A DNA stretch of 58,509 nt from an uncultured Pelagibacteraceae bacterium (GCA_902595535.1 CACJQI010000008.1:1-58509), one strand, 5' to 3'. Positions 1 to 8,068 are shown, counted from the first letter of the stretch. Numbers and translations: made by a program. Notes: generated by a model not told the origin, from the sequence alone.

Positions 1-297
1 ATCAGTTAAAATATCTGCTGTTGCAACTTCGCCTGCATACGTTCTCATATCATGTAAAGGTAAAACTGCGACACTAGTTGAAATTGAAATATTTTTTGTT
101 AATGAAGCTATTTTAACTGCCATTTGTAATGGTGACGGCATCATTAGTAAGTTTATTAAATGATGTTCTGGTATAGATACTTTTTTATAACCAAGTTTTT
201 CTGCTAAAATAGATTGTTCAATCATATTTCGGAAATGTACTTTTGACCCAACATTGGGATTTGGCATATAACTTGTTAAAAAATGGTTAAAGTCCAT
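1..297 (-). CDS. LLM-class flavin-dependent oxidoreductase (luciferase-like), partial
   Basis: Only the first 99 codons are in the window; the frame stays open to the left edge. After the start it reads as the N terminus of a bacterial-luciferase-family (TIM barrel) flavin monooxygenase: a segment with AEKLGYKKVSIPEHH near residues 33-47, then SPLQMAVKIASLT, then VAVLPLHDMRTYAGEVATAD, which is the typical beta-strand/PLH/E-A pattern of this family. Such enzymes use FMNH2 and O2 to oxidise small organics. It follows the aldehyde dehydrogenase by 15 bp on the same strand, so it is probably the last or a late gene of that operon. The substrate cannot be inferred. No clear Shine-Dalgarno sequence precedes the ATG. 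Confidence 0.8.
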   Translation of the reverse strand, partial: MDFNHFLTSYMPNPNVGSKVHFRNMIEQSILAEKLGYKKVSIPEHHLINLLMMPSPLQMAVKIASLTKNISISTSVAVLPLHDMRTYAGEVATADILTD

Positions 298-312
298 TAA
301 GAAATTATATAC

Positions 313-1794
313 TTATGAGTGGCTAATCCAAATAGTTTTTGTTTGAAGAAAAGAATTAAGTGCTTCGGTACCTTGGTCTCTAGATAATGATCCAGATTGT
401 TTATAACCTCCAAATGGAGTTTTGATATCTCCTTCAGAGAAAGTATTAACTGATACTGTTCCACAAGGTAGACTTTTTGCTAAATGAAAAGCCCTGTCTA
501 TATCTTGAGTAAATACGCTAGCATGTAATCCATATTTTGAATTACTTGCAATCTTTAAGGCTTCTTCATCATTTTTGACTGTTAAAACGCCAAGAACAGG
601 ACCAAAAATTTCTTCCTGCGCAATAGTCATATTTTCTTTTAACCCATCAAATAAAGTTGGTTTTGCATAAAATCCTTTTTGTCTACTATCTGAAACTCCA
701 CCTAATAAAAGTTTTGCACCCTCATCTATTCCTTTTTGAATATATCCATCAACAGTTTGCAAGTGTCCTTTTGAAATCATAGAGCCCATATTAGATTTTA
801 GACTTAATGGATCACCTACTTTTAATTTTTTAACTTTTTTAGAAACTTTGTCTAAGAATTCATCTTTAACTTTTTTATGAACAATCTGCCTCATATTTGC
901 AGAACAGTTTTGACCACCATTCCAAAAAGCTGAATTTATCGCATTATCAATCAAATCATCATTAATCTTAGCATCCTCTAAAACTATAAATGGACTTTTT
1001 CCACCCATCTCAAGTGCAACTGGCTTTAAATTACTTTCACTTGAGTATTTAAGAAAATAACCACCAACTTCAGTTGAGCCAGTAAAAGAAACTGCATCGA
1101 CATCTTTATGTCGACCAAGTGCTTCTCCAACATCACCATAGCCTGGCAATACATTTAAAACTCCATCTGGTATCCCAGCTTCTTGCGCAATTTTAGCAAC
1201 TCTTATAGCTGTGAGTGGAGTATCTTCAGCTGGCTTAATGATTACTGAACAACCAGCTGCTAATGCAGGGGCCATTTTCCAAACTGCCATCATTAATGGA
1301 AAGTTCCAGGGAACAATTCCAGCCACAACTCCTATAGGTTCTTTAACTATTAAACTTGTTATCGATGGTTCTGTTGGGCCAACTTTTCCAAAGACTTTAT
1401 CAATTAATTCTCCATACCACTGAAAGTGCATTGGTGCATCGTTTGCTACTTCATTAATGCAGTCTGCAATTAATTTTCCAGTATCAACACATTCTAAAAC
1501 AGAATTTTCATCTCCATGTTTTCTAAGTAGCTCAGCAAATTTTAATAAAACTTCTTTTCTATGTTCCGGTGAACTTCTTGACCAAACACCGCTATTAAAA
1601 GCTTTTCTTGAAACTTTAACTGCTAAATCAACATCTTTATGATTGCATTTTGCAACAGTACAAAGTTTTTGTCCAGTAGCAGGATTTATAGTTTCAAATT
1701 TTTTTCCGTCAATTGCATTTACATATTTTCCATTAATAAATGCTCTTCCTTCAAATTTTAATTTTTTAGCAATGGCTTTATAATTTACTGGCAT
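313..1794 (-). CDS. NAD(P)-dependent aldehyde dehydrogenase (betaine-/aminobutyraldehyde-type)
   Basis: A complete 493-residue aldehyde dehydrogenase, normal length for the superfamily. The catalytic cysteine sits in NGGQNCSANMRQ (about residue 300), the general-base glutamate in LEMGGKSPF, and the cofactor-binding WNFP and FTGSTEVG motifs are present. The overall pattern is closest to betaine-aldehyde or gamma-aminobutyraldehyde dehydrogenases, but the substrate is inference. It lies downstream of a winged-helix regulator and a VOC protein and upstream of a luciferase-like monooxygenase on the same strand, suggesting a small inducible catabolic unit in which the monooxygenase or another enzyme supplies an aldehyde. 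Confidence 0.9.
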   Translation of the reverse strand: MPVNYKAIAKKLKFEGRAFINGKYVNAIDGKKFETINPATGQKLCTVAKCNHKDVDLAVKVSRKAFNSGVWSRSSPEHRKEVLLKFAELLRKHGDENSVLECVDTGKLIADCINEVANDAPMHFQWYGELIDKVFGKVGPTEPSITSLIVKEPIGVVAGIVPWNFPLMMAVWKMAPALAAGCSVIIKPAEDTPLTAIRVAKIAQEAGIPDGVLNVLPGYGDVGEALGRHKDVDAVSFTGSTEVGGYFLKYSSESNLKPVALEMGGKSPFIVLEDAKINDDLIDNAINSAFWNGGQNCSANMRQIVHKKVKDEFLDKVSKKVKKLKVGDPLSLKSNMGSMISKGHLQTVDGYIQKGIDEGAKLLLGGVSDSRQKGFYAKPTLFDGLKENMTIAQEEIFGPVLGVLTVKNDEEALKIASNSKYGLHASVFTQDIDRAFHLAKSLPCGTVSVNTFSEGDIKTPFGGYKQSGSLSRDQGTEALNSFLQTKTIWISHS

Positions 1795-1886
1795 AATTGT
1801 TGTAGACTATTATTTATAATAAAAATTAGCAAGATATAATTATTTAGTCAAAACAAATAAATACGTCTTAAAAAGAAAAATAAAGG

Positions 1887-2363
1887 CTAATCTTTAAAAT
1901 CTAAAAGTTGATTAAGCGTATTATGTTTTTTTAATGCTTTAAGAAATATAGAAAGTTCGTTTAATTCTTTAATTGCAAATGGTTTTATTGCTTCTTCAAC
2001 TTTGTCAGAAGGAAACAAACCATCTTTTCTTGAATAGTTAATGAGTTTTTTTTTTCTTAAAATTCCAATTTTTCTTCGGACTGTCTCTTTAGGTAGTTGC
2101 ATTATATTTGCTAGTGCAAAAATAGTAAGTTTTTTATCGGTATAAAGTTTATCAATCTTTTTTGATCTTGTTTGTTCCCACAAACTATCCCAATTACTTC
2201 CCTGTTTTGTGTTATGTTTTATATAATGAGATCCGATGCAAGACATGATCATAAAAGTTTCATAATCAATGCCAATCATTAGTTTAGAATCTATAAACTG
2301 TCTGTTACGAAAATGCATTAAGTGAAACAAAGTTTCACTGTATGCATCGATTTTTTTTTTCAT
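1887..2363 (-). CDS. Winged-helix transcriptional regulator, uncharacterised
   Basis: A 158-residue protein I cannot place in a named family. Residues about 93-130 (LTIFALANIMQLPKETVRRK followed by KKKLINYSR) have the shape of a winged-helix DNA-binding domain: a helix-turn-helix with a P-x-E-T-V-R-R-K recognition helix and a following beta-wing. The first 90 residues are charged and aromatic-rich with no obvious ligand domain. It lies between a VOC-protein gene (14 bp upstream) and an aldehyde dehydrogenase gene on the same strand and is the likely local regulator. The start ATG is followed by an A-rich run giving Met-Lys-Lys-Lys. Confidence 0.65.
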   Translation of the reverse strand: MKKKIDAYSETLFHLMHFRNRQFIDSKLMIGIDYETFMIMSCIGSHYIKHNTKQGSNWDSLWEQTRSKKIDKLYTDKKLTIFALANIMQLPKETVRRKIGILRKKKLINYSRKDGLFPSDKVEEAIKPFAIKELNELSIFLKALKKHNTLNQLLDFKD

Positions 2364-2377
2364 TAAAAAATGAAAAA

Positions 2378-2788
2378 CTAGTCAGGATTATTCGTTAAAG
2401 TTTTGATTTCTAAAACATTTTCATTTGGATCTTTTACAAAAAATGTTTCTTGCTCATATTTTGTACCTTTAAACCTGAGATATGGTTCATCATAATATTT
2501 CGTACCATTATCCTTAAGTCTGTTTTTCAAAGTATCGAAATCTTTTCTTGATAAATGAACTCCAAAATGAGGAACAGAAACATTTCCCATATCAACGTCG
2601 TGTCTTTCATTATCAAGTTTATGTTCACTTGCGTGAAGAGTTAATTCATTACCCCAAAAATCTACATCAGCCCATTCTTGAGCAGAATTGTCTAATCTAC
2701 ATCCTAAGGTTTCACTATAAAATTTTTTTGCCGTCTCTAAATCGCCACATGGGATTGCTAGATGAAAACAGTTTGTGTTTTTGTACAT
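2378..2788 (-). CDS. VOC-superfamily (glyoxalase/dioxygenase-like) protein
   Basis: A 136-residue single-domain member of the vicinal-oxygen-chelate fold. It starts with FHLAIPCGDLETAKKFY, the standard beta-alpha opening with a first metal-ligand histidine. PHFGVHLS near residue 75 supplies a second histidine and DPNENVLEIK near the C terminus the glutamate, so the metal-binding triad of glyoxalase I or extradiol dioxygenase-like proteins looks intact. The actual reaction is unknown. It is the first gene of the minus-strand set with the regulator, aldehyde dehydrogenase and LLM oxidoreductase, and is divergent from cysE, with about 70 bp between them holding the promoters. Confidence 0.85.
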   Translation of the reverse strand: MYKNTNCFHLAIPCGDLETAKKFYSETLGCRLDNSAQEWADVDFWGNELTLHASEHKLDNERHDVDMGNVSVPHFGVHLSRKDFDTLKNRLKDNGTKYYDEPYLRFKGTKYEQETFFVKDPNENVLEIKTLTNNPD

Positions 2789-2859
2789 AATTGCTCCTTT
2801 AATATCTGGATAAAGTAACTATATAACTGAATAATTAAATTTCAAGTTAGCAAATTAAT

Positions 2860-3429
2860 ATGAGTGAATTTTTACAATCAATAATTGACCGTGATCCTGC
2901 GGCAAAATCTAAACTAGGTTTAATTTTAACTTACCCAGGTGTTAAAGCAGTTTTTTTTCATAGAATTGCAAATTTTTTTTCTGTTGCAAAATTTGACTTA
3001 ATTGCTCGAATAATATCACAATTTTCAAGGTTTTTAACTGGAATTGAAATTCATCCAAAAGCAAATATTGGAAAAAATTTATTCATTGATCATGGTATGG
3101 GAGTTGTAATTGGTGAAACATCAAAAATTGCTGACAATGTTACCATTTATCATAATGTAACCTTAGGTGGAATTGCACCTAGTATTAATTCTAATGATCA
3201 AAGAGATATGAAAAGACATCCAACGTTAGAAGATAACGTTGTCGTTGGTTCAGGAGCTCAAATATTAGGACCAATTACAATAGGAAAAAATTCTTTAATT
3301 GGATCTAATTCAGTAGTCACAAAAAATGTACCTGAGAAATCTGTCATGGCTGGAATTCCAGCAAAGAGAGTTGGAGATGCTTCAAAAGGATTTAAACCTT
3401 ATGCTGTGACTGATGAAGAAAAAGATTAA
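2860..3429 (+). CDS. cysE: Serine O-acetyltransferase
   Basis: Transfers acetyl from acetyl-CoA to L-serine, the first step of cysteine synthesis. The 189-residue protein is the short (EpsC-like) form with a small helical N-terminal region followed by a left-handed beta-helix of hexapeptide repeats. [20 protein letters not shown] contains the conserved catalytic histidine region, followed by [20 protein letters not shown] and the [16 protein letters not shown] C-terminal coil. The stop codon overlaps the cysK start by one base (TAATG), so the two are translationally coupled. The pair allows cysteine synthesis from reduced sulfur, in keeping with the reduced-sulfur dependence known for SAR11. 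Confidence 0.93.
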   Translation: MSEFLQSIIDRDPAAKSKLGLILTYPGVKAVFFHRIANFFSVAKFDLIARIISQFSRFLTGIEIHPKANIGKNLFIDHGMGVVIGETSKIADNVTIYHNVTLGGIAPSINSNDQRDMKRHPTLEDNVVVGSGAQILGPITIGKNSLIGSNSVVTKNVPEKSVMAGIPAKRVGDASKGFKPYAVTDEEKD

Positions 3430-4430
3430 TGAAAAATACAAAAAATAATTTTATCGAATCAATTGGTAACACTCCTCTGATTAAATTAAAAGCTGCATCT
3501 GAAATTACAGGTTGCGATATTTATGGTAAAGCTGAATTTTTAAATCCTGGTGGATCCGTAAAAGATAGAGCAGCACTTGCTTTAATAAAAGATGCTCAAG
3601 AAAAAAAATTAATTTCAAAAGGCGGTATAGTTGTTGAGGGTACTGCTGGAAATACCGGAATTGGATTAGGATTATTAGGAAATTCTTTAGGATACAAGAC
3701 AATCATTGTGATGAACGATAATCAAACACAAGAAAAAAAAGATTTACTAAGAAATCTTGGTGCAGAATTAAGATTAGTTCCAGCAAAACAATATAAAGAT
3801 GACAATAATTATATAAAAGTTGCATCAAGGTTAGCAGATGAACTTAAGTCTTCAAATAATAACGGAGTAATTTGGGCCAATCAATTTGACAATACTGCAA
3901 ATGCTAAAGGTCATTTTGAAGGTACAGGTCAAGAAATTTGGGAACAAACTGAAGGTAAGGTAGATGGCTTTGTATGTTCATCTGGAACTGGAGGTACAAT
4001 TTCAGGGGTAAGCAATGCTCTTAAAGAAAAAAATAAAGATATTAAAATTTATCTATCAGACCCAAGTGGATCAGCACTTTATAATTACATTAAAAACGGC
4101 GAATTAAAATCTGAGGGGGGATCAATTACAGAAGGTATTGGTTCAAGTAGAATAACAAAAAATTTTGGAGAAGCTCAAATTGATGATGCATATTCTATAG
4201 ATGATCACGAGTCTTTACCTATTCTTTATGATCTAATTCAAAATGAGGGTTTAAGCCTTGGTACAAGCTGTGGAGTGAATATTGCTGGTGCAATTAGACT
4301 TGGTAAAGAACTTGGTCCAGGAAAGACGATTGTAACAATTTTATGTGACCGAAGTGATAAATATTCTTCAAAGATGTTTAATAAGAAATTTTTAGAGGAA
4401 AAAAATCTTCCTTTCCCCACTTGGTTGTAA
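3429..4430 (+). CDS. cysK: Cysteine synthase (O-acetylserine sulfhydrylase), PLP-dependent
   Basis: Condenses O-acetylserine with sulfide to cysteine. The 333-residue protein has the PLP lysine in NPGGSVKDRAA (about residue 45), a substrate loop reading EGTAGNTGIG where the classical CysK has EPTSGNTG, the phosphate-binding SSGTGGTISG loop, and GLSLGTSCGVN toward the C terminus. The altered EGTAGNTG loop puts it in the CysK2-like or CBS-like branch rather than the enteric CysK. It is coupled to cysE by a one-base overlap. An imperfect hairpin lies downstream at 4460-4491. Confidence 0.92.
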   Translation: MKNTKNNFIESIGNTPLIKLKAASEITGCDIYGKAEFLNPGGSVKDRAALALIKDAQEKKLISKGGIVVEGTAGNTGIGLGLLGNSLGYKTIIVMNDNQTQEKKDLLRNLGAELRLVPAKQYKDDNNYIKVASRLADELKSSNNNGVIWANQFDNTANAKGHFEGTGQEIWEQTEGKVDGFVCSSGTGGTISGVSNALKEKNKDIKIYLSDPSGSALYNYIKNGELKSEGGSITEGIGSSRITKNFGEAQIDDAYSIDDHESLPILYDLIQNEGLSLGTSCGVNIAGAIRLGKELGPGKTIVTILCDRSDKYSSKMFNKKFLEEKNLPFPTWL

Positions 4431-4459
4431 TTAAAAGTATTTAGCGTCAATATACTCAT

Positions 4460-4491
4460 ATTCTAAATATCCAAATATATTAGTTTAGAAT
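4460..4491. terminator. Hairpin after cysK, possible weak terminator
   Basis: Perfect 8-bp arms ATTCTAAA (4460-4467) and TTTAGAAT (4484-4491) separated by 16 bases, 30 bp after the cysK stop. No T-tract follows, so termination is only inferred. The rest of the 173-bp gap up to 4603 presumably holds the promoter of the next operon; I see no clear consensus -35/-10 pair. Confidence 0.4.
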
Positions 4492-4603
4492 AATATTAAT
4501 AAGCATTCTTAACTGTATTACTTATAAGCATAGCAATAATGCAATTTTAACGCTGCTGTAACAAATAATTAATACCTAGGATGTAGTTTTGGAGGACTAA
4601 GCA

Positions 4604-4915
4604 ATGCAAGCAATTTATACAAGAACAATAAGAGTGAAAGACGATAGCTTAGGTAAAGCTATGGAGATCGGCCAAGGTTTAGCAAAGGTGAGAAAAAAAT
4701 ATTACCCAAAACATAATATTTATTTTTCATTTCAAATTGGTGGTGATCCCAGAACAATCAGAGAAACAGTTATTGGTCCAATGTTTGAAGGAGATAATGA
4801 AGCTGATGCAAAAATGTCAGCAGACAAAAAATATCAAAGTCTTCAAAAACAATTAAAGAAAGTTTCAGTTGAAGGAACTATTCAAGATGAAATTAGAGTC
4901 ATATTTAGCGAATAA
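4604..4915 (+). CDS. Small uncharacterised protein, first gene of the small-enzyme cluster
   Basis: A 103-residue soluble protein with no signal peptide and no motif I can assign. Alternating strands and amphipathic helices (AIYTRTIRVKDD; SLGKAMEIGQGLAKVRKKYY; NIYFSFQIGGDP; RETVIGPMFEGDNEADAKM; IQDEIRVIF) would suit a dimeric alpha/beta-barrel (ferredoxin-like) fold, as in antibiotic-monooxygenase-like proteins. This is a shape argument, not a family match. A strong GGAGG ribosome-binding site lies 10 bases before the ATG, better than most genes in this window, suggesting high expression. It is followed 18 bp later by an exported protein in a ten-gene co-directional run. Confidence 0.75.
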   Translation: MQAIYTRTIRVKDDSLGKAMEIGQGLAKVRKKYYPKHNIYFSFQIGGDPRTIRETVIGPMFEGDNEADAKMSADKKYQSLQKQLKKVSVEGTIQDEIRVIFSE

Positions 4916-4933
4916 AAAGAAAGGAAAATAAAA

Positions 4934-5422
4934 ATGAGAAAAATATTAATATCAATAATTTTAAGTTTAATGACAACTGTATCTTTTGCAGATGGACATA
5001 CTTCAGGAAAATTTAATGCAAGTGGTATGGGTGCATGGGAAGTAAATGTTATGAATGCTGGTAAAGGAGATATGTCAGTAACTTATGATGGTATAGCTGG
5101 TTTATCAGATGATACACCTAATAGCATATTTCATAAATCAACAATGCATTGTATTGGTGGATTAACTTTACAAGCTGGTAAATTTAAAGATGAAACTGGT
5201 ATGTGTAGGTTTGATTTATTTGATGGTGAAAGTGTTTACATGAAATATGAAGGTGAAGGAACTGGTGGAGTTGGTGGAACTGGTACATTTGAAATTATAA
5301 GAGGAACTGGAAAGTATGAAAATATTACTGGTTCTGGTTTTTCAAGTAGACAAAATCTAAAATCTAAAGCACCAGGATTTTCAACTTCAATGAACCAAAT
5401 GTCTGGTGAATACAAATATTAA
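4934..5422 (+). CDS. Exported protein with allene-oxide-cyclase-barrel-like C-terminal half
   Basis: 162 residues with a Sec signal peptide (MRKILISIILSLMTTVSFA, cleavage after SFA-DG). The mature part is Gly-, Thr- and Met-rich. Residues about 100-135 (DGESVYMKYEGEGTGG, then GTGTFEIIRGTGKYENITGS) have the GTGxFxxxxGTGxYxxxxG pattern of the AOC-barrel/dirigent-like lipocalin-type folds. Two cysteines (in MHCIGG and GMCRFD) may form a disulfide in the periplasm. The role is unknown. A similar AaGGA ribosome-binding site precedes the ATG, and the next exported protein starts 5 bp after its stop. Confidence 0.78.
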   Translation: MRKILISIILSLMTTVSFADGHTSGKFNASGMGAWEVNVMNAGKGDMSVTYDGIAGLSDDTPNSIFHKSTMHCIGGLTLQAGKFKDETGMCRFDLFDGESVYMKYEGEGTGGVGGTGTFEIIRGTGKYENITGSGFSSRQNLKSKAPGFSTSMNQMSGEYKY

Positions 5423-5426
5423 TATT

Positions 5427-5801
5427 ATGAAAAAAATATATTTTATTATAATTTCAATATTACTTGTCACAAATTCATTCGCAGGAATGAATGATTCAGA
5501 TAAAGAAAAAGCTTGGGATTGCAGTGGGATCTACATGGCAAATTACTTTTTACCATCTGGTGAGACATTTGAATATAGTATGAAAGAAAAATCAATGGCA
5601 TCAGTTAAAGTTTTTAAAGCTTACGCTTTAGAAATTGGTATTGCTGAAACTAAATGGGATGAAGGGGTTAATAAAGCTGTTGATAAGCATTATGGCTCTA
5701 AATACAATAAGCAAAAAACAGACGCTTGTCATACTTTTTTAGAAAACTTAATTCCTAATGGAAAAGAAAGAGTTAAAAAAGTTATACAAACGCTTTATTA
5801 A
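5427..5801 (+). CDS. Small exported protein of unknown function
   Basis: I start it at 5427, where MKKIYFIIISILLVTNSFAG gives a clean Sec signal peptide; an in-frame ATG at 5406 would overlap the previous gene and place hydrophilic residues before the signal. The mature part (about 105 residues) is helical and charged, with two cysteines (WDCSGIYMANYF and TDACHTFLENL) likely to be disulfide-linked, and ends in a basic amphipathic segment. No known family is recognised. It follows the previous exported protein by only 4 bases and precedes a cytoplasmic alpha/beta protein by 13, so it belongs to the same transcript. Confidence 0.75.
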   Translation: MKKIYFIIISILLVTNSFAGMNDSDKEKAWDCSGIYMANYFLPSGETFEYSMKEKSMASVKVFKAYALEIGIAETKWDEGVNKAVDKHYGSKYNKQKTDACHTFLENLIPNGKERVKKVIQTLY

Positions 5802-5814
5802 TAAAGGAGAAAAA

Positions 5815-6111
5815 ATGGAAAAAGAAATGTTAGTAGTAGCTAAGTTTAAAGAAGGAGAAGGTAAATTTGAAAAGTTTATGGGATTTATGCAATCTCCTGA
5901 AGGTTTAGCTGAAAGATCAAAAGTGGCAATTGTAGAAAAAACTATTGGTTCTGTAACTCCCGATAAGAGCACAGTAATGTTTAAAATCTTTTGTACTGAC
6001 GAAGCAGCTTTACATAAATTTATTGAAGGTACCGAAGTATCAAAACCTATTATGGATGATGTGCTTGGTAGCTACACAATCTATGATTTAACTAAAGTGA
6101 AGGAAGGATAA
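5815..6111 (+). CDS. Small alpha/beta protein, uncharacterised
   Basis: 98 residues, starting at the ATG at 5815, directly behind the AAAGGAG ribosome-binding site at about 5802; a longer in-frame reading from 5758 lies inside the upstream gene and is not used. The sequence (EMLVVAKFKEGEGKFEKFMG, SKVAIVEKTIGS, STVMFKIFCTDEAALHKFIE) alternates strands and helices like a ferredoxin-like dimeric barrel of the ABM or DUF type; no catalytic motif is apparent. The neighbour at 6115 has a similar size and alternation, and the two may be distant paralogues. Confidence 0.78.
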   Translation: MEKEMLVVAKFKEGEGKFEKFMGFMQSPEGLAERSKVAIVEKTIGSVTPDKSTVMFKIFCTDEAALHKFIEGTEVSKPIMDDVLGSYTIYDLTKVKEG

Positions 6112-6114
6112 TCT

Positions 6115-6402
6115 ATGAAAAACTATATGGTAACACACACATTTAAGTCAAAAGAAGCGAAAGCTAAAATGATGGAACTTGTTGGCTCAATGAAAATGGA
6201 AGATATTGTAAAGTCAATGACTGGAGAAAATGCTAAATGTCAAATGACTTGGAATACTCCAGGTGAAACTCTTCAAATGTTTTGTTGGTGGAAAGGCACT
6301 GATCCAGATGCAATTAATAAACAATTAGGCCAAATGAATGATTTTTTTGAACCTCATAATTTTGTTGAATGCGAAGATAATGTAATGGATTATAACGCTT
6401 AA
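6115..6402 (+). CDS. Small alpha/beta protein, uncharacterised (possible partner of the preceding gene)
   Basis: 95 residues, three bases after the preceding gene, with a GAAGGA ribosome-binding site inside that gene's end. It is Met-rich, with predicted order strand (NYMVTHTFKS), helix (KAKMMELVGSMKMEDIVKS), strand (AKCQMTWN), strand (LQMFCWWKG), helix (DPDAINKQLGQMNDFF), strand. This again suggests a ferredoxin-like small barrel. FCWWKG and NFVECEDNV are distinctive but match no family known to me. Its stop lies in a perfect tandem duplication of a 10-bp unit (TTAATATAAC at 6399-6408 and 6409-6418). Confidence 0.75.
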   Translation: MKNYMVTHTFKSKEAKAKMMELVGSMKMEDIVKSMTGENAKCQMTWNTPGETLQMFCWWKGTDPDAINKQLGQMNDFFEPHNFVECEDNVMDYNA

Positions 6403-6432
6403 TATAACTTAATATAACTAAGGGGGGGAATA

Positions 6433-6783
6433 ATGGCTGGTGTAGAAGTAAAAACATTTGATAAGGCGGATGAAGTAAATAACAATTTTAATAACGCTAA
6501 AATTGAAGCAGTAAAAGTTGGAAATCAAAGGGTAATGAAACTTACTTTGCAGCCTGGTTGGCAGTGGTCAAAAGATATTAAACCAACAGTCGGTGGTGAT
6601 AGTTGTCAGGCAACACATCTCGGTATAATTGTTTCTGGCGCTGTCTGTGCAAGACATAATGATGGAACTGAATTAACTTATAAAGCTGGAGACGCATATT
6701 CAATTCAACCCGGACATGACGGATGGGTTGTTGGAAATGAAGAAGCAGTAGTCTATGAGTTCCATGGAATGTGGGGAGAATAA
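6433..6783 (+). CDS. Cupin-domain protein
   Basis: 116 residues forming one cupin barrel. LTLQPGWQWS marks motif 1, ATHLGIIVSGAVCARHNDGT the central strands with a His, and YKAGDAYSIQPGHDGWVVG motif 2. Metal ligands are not canonical: only single histidines appear (THLG, ARHND, GHDGW), so metal binding is uncertain. Behind a very strong GGGGGG-rich ribosome-binding site at about 6421. It is followed 2 bases later by a SnoaL-like protein. Its position among other small fold-type enzymes suggests a joint pathway, but no substrate can be inferred. Confidence 0.85.
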   Translation: MAGVEVKTFDKADEVNNNFNNAKIEAVKVGNQRVMKLTLQPGWQWSKDIKPTVGGDSCQATHLGIIVSGAVCARHNDGTELTYKAGDAYSIQPGHDGWVVGNEEAVVYEFHGMWGE

Positions 6784-6785
6784 AT

Positions 6786-7106
6786 ATGTCAATATTAGCA
6801 AAATATAATGCTGCAATGGAAACAAAAGATGAAGCGGCAATGAATGAAATTTTACATGATGATTATAAATTTACAATGCACGCATCAGGTAATGTTTTAG
6901 GTAAAGCAGATGTTATCAAATGGGCCATGAGTGGTGATATTAAAAGAGATAAAATAAGAGTTTTGTTTGAAAATGATGAAATTGGAGTTGAACACTCATT
7001 TGTATCATTTAATGATGGTAATACTGAAGCAGTAATGGCTGTATTTAAATATCAAGATGGAAAAATGATTTCACTTGAAACAGGCGCTACAAAAATACCA
7101 AAATAA
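6786..7106 (+). CDS. SnoaL/NTF2-like protein
   Basis: 106 residues, taken from the ATG at 6786, just after the cupin stop; an in-frame ATG at 6771 would overlap the cupin. The order helix (MSILAKYNAAMETKDEAAM), HDDYKFTMHASG, GKADVIKWAMSG, then EVGVEHSFVSF-like strands and a final VFKYQDGKM strand is the NTF2/SnoaL cone (nuclear-transport-factor-2-like) pattern. Members include polyketide cyclases, isomerases and non-enzymatic binders. A HDDYKF segment could contribute an acidic residue to the pocket. The next gene begins with GTG immediately after its stop. Confidence 0.75.
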   Translation: MSILAKYNAAMETKDEAAMNEILHDDYKFTMHASGNVLGKADVIKWAMSGDIKRDKIRVLFENDEIGVEHSFVSFNDGNTEAVMAVFKYQDGKMISLETGATKIPK

Positions 7107-7697
7107 GTGAGCGGTATAGACTTCTATTTCTCGATAGGAAGTACTTACACCTATCTATCTGTCACAAGAATACTTGAAGTTGAAAAAAAACATCGAATTA
7201 AATTTAATTGGAAGCCATTTTCAGTTAGAGCAATTATGAAGGAAATGAACAATATCCCATTTCCAAAAGATAAGATGAACAAAGTTAATTATATGTGGAG
7301 GGATATTGAAAGGCGTGCAGAAGGATATGGTTTTATTGCAAAAACACCTGTTCCATACCCTTTATCTGAATTTGATTTAGCTAATCAAATTGCAGTTCTT
7401 GGTTTAGAAAAAGGTTGGGGAGAAAAATTTGTTATTTTAACTTATAAAAAATGGTTTCAAGAAGGTAAAGAACCGGCAATAGAGCCAAGTATTTATGAAG
7501 TTTGTGAGGAATTAAATCTTAATAAAGATGAAATTATTTCTGAGTCAAAATCATCTGATATTCAAAACAAATATTCTGAAAATACAAATTCAGCACGAGA
7601 AAATAAAATATTTGGTAGTCCATCTTTTGTTGTGAAAAATGAACTTTTTTGGGGAGATGATCGAATGGAAGATGCAATCAAATGGTCACTTAAATAA
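7107..7697 (+). CDS. DsbA-family protein, 2-hydroxychromene-2-carboxylate isomerase-like
   Basis: 196 residues; the start is a GTG immediately after the preceding stop. It begins IDFYFSIGSTYTYLSVTRI: the kappa-class GST / HCCA-isomerase thioredoxin fold with Ser in place of the CxxC of true DsbA. KPFSVRAIMKEMNN, the helical insert and the cis-proline loop IFGSPSFVVKNELFWGDDR with the closing helix are all typical. HCCA isomerases are glutathione-dependent enzymes of aromatic-ring degradation, so a role in isomerising or conjugating an unsaturated cyclic substrate is possible. The exact activity is inference. It is part of the small-gene run. Confidence 0.85.
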   Translation: MSGIDFYFSIGSTYTYLSVTRILEVEKKHRIKFNWKPFSVRAIMKEMNNIPFPKDKMNKVNYMWRDIERRAEGYGFIAKTPVPYPLSEFDLANQIAVLGLEKGWGEKFVILTYKKWFQEGKEPAIEPSIYEVCEELNLNKDEIISESKSSDIQNKYSENTNSARENKIFGSPSFVVKNELFWGDDRMEDAIKWSLK

Positions 7698-7735
7698 TTC
7701 TATATATTTCAACAAAATTCATTTAAAGTTACACT

Positions 7736-8068
7736 GTGAGTCTTATAAGTTCATATTTATTTTTAGCTTTAGCAGTAATTTTAGGGGTAACTTCAAACAG
7801 TTTTGCTAAAAGTGCTGAAGGATTTACTCTCCTTTTTCCAAGCATTATTACAGGGATTACAATTGTTATGTGCATGTATACCCTTTCAATGGTAATGAAA
7901 AATATTCCAATGGGGATTACTTATGCGTCATTTGCAGGTTTAACAATTATTGCAACTGTAATCGTTGGAGTGTTTAGATTTAATCAGATACCAAATTTAT
8001 ATTCATTAATCGGTTTAGCATTAATCATTGCTGGTGTTTTGATGGTAAATTTATTGGGAGACAACTAA
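7736..8068 (+). CDS. SMR-family (EmrE-like) membrane protein lacking the key glutamate
   Basis: 110 residues with four hydrophobic segments, starting at a GTG. Residues AEGFTLLFPSIITG align with EmrE's SEGFTRLWPSVGTI, and MGITYASFAGL with TGIAYAIWSGV. In EmrE the essential proton/drug-binding Glu14 lies in ILAEVIGTT; the ungapped equivalent here is VILGVTSNS, giving Gly17. The aromatic Trp63 position is Phe. A proton-coupled drug-antiport mechanism is therefore unlikely as written; it may work as a partner subunit, or transport something else. It is followed 2 bp later by a small DUF2798 membrane protein and may act with it. Confidence 0.82.
   Translation: MSLISSYLFLALAVILGVTSNSFAKSAEGFTLLFPSIITGITIVMCMYTLSMVMKNIPMGITYASFAGLTIIATVIVGVFRFNQIPNLYSLIGLALIIAGVLMVNLLGDN

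Noticed and set aside
6399..6418. Perfect tandem duplication of a 10-bp unit at the end of the 6115-6402 gene
   Set aside because: Only two copies, AT-rich and next to a ribosome-binding site; most simply a local slippage duplication with no structural role.
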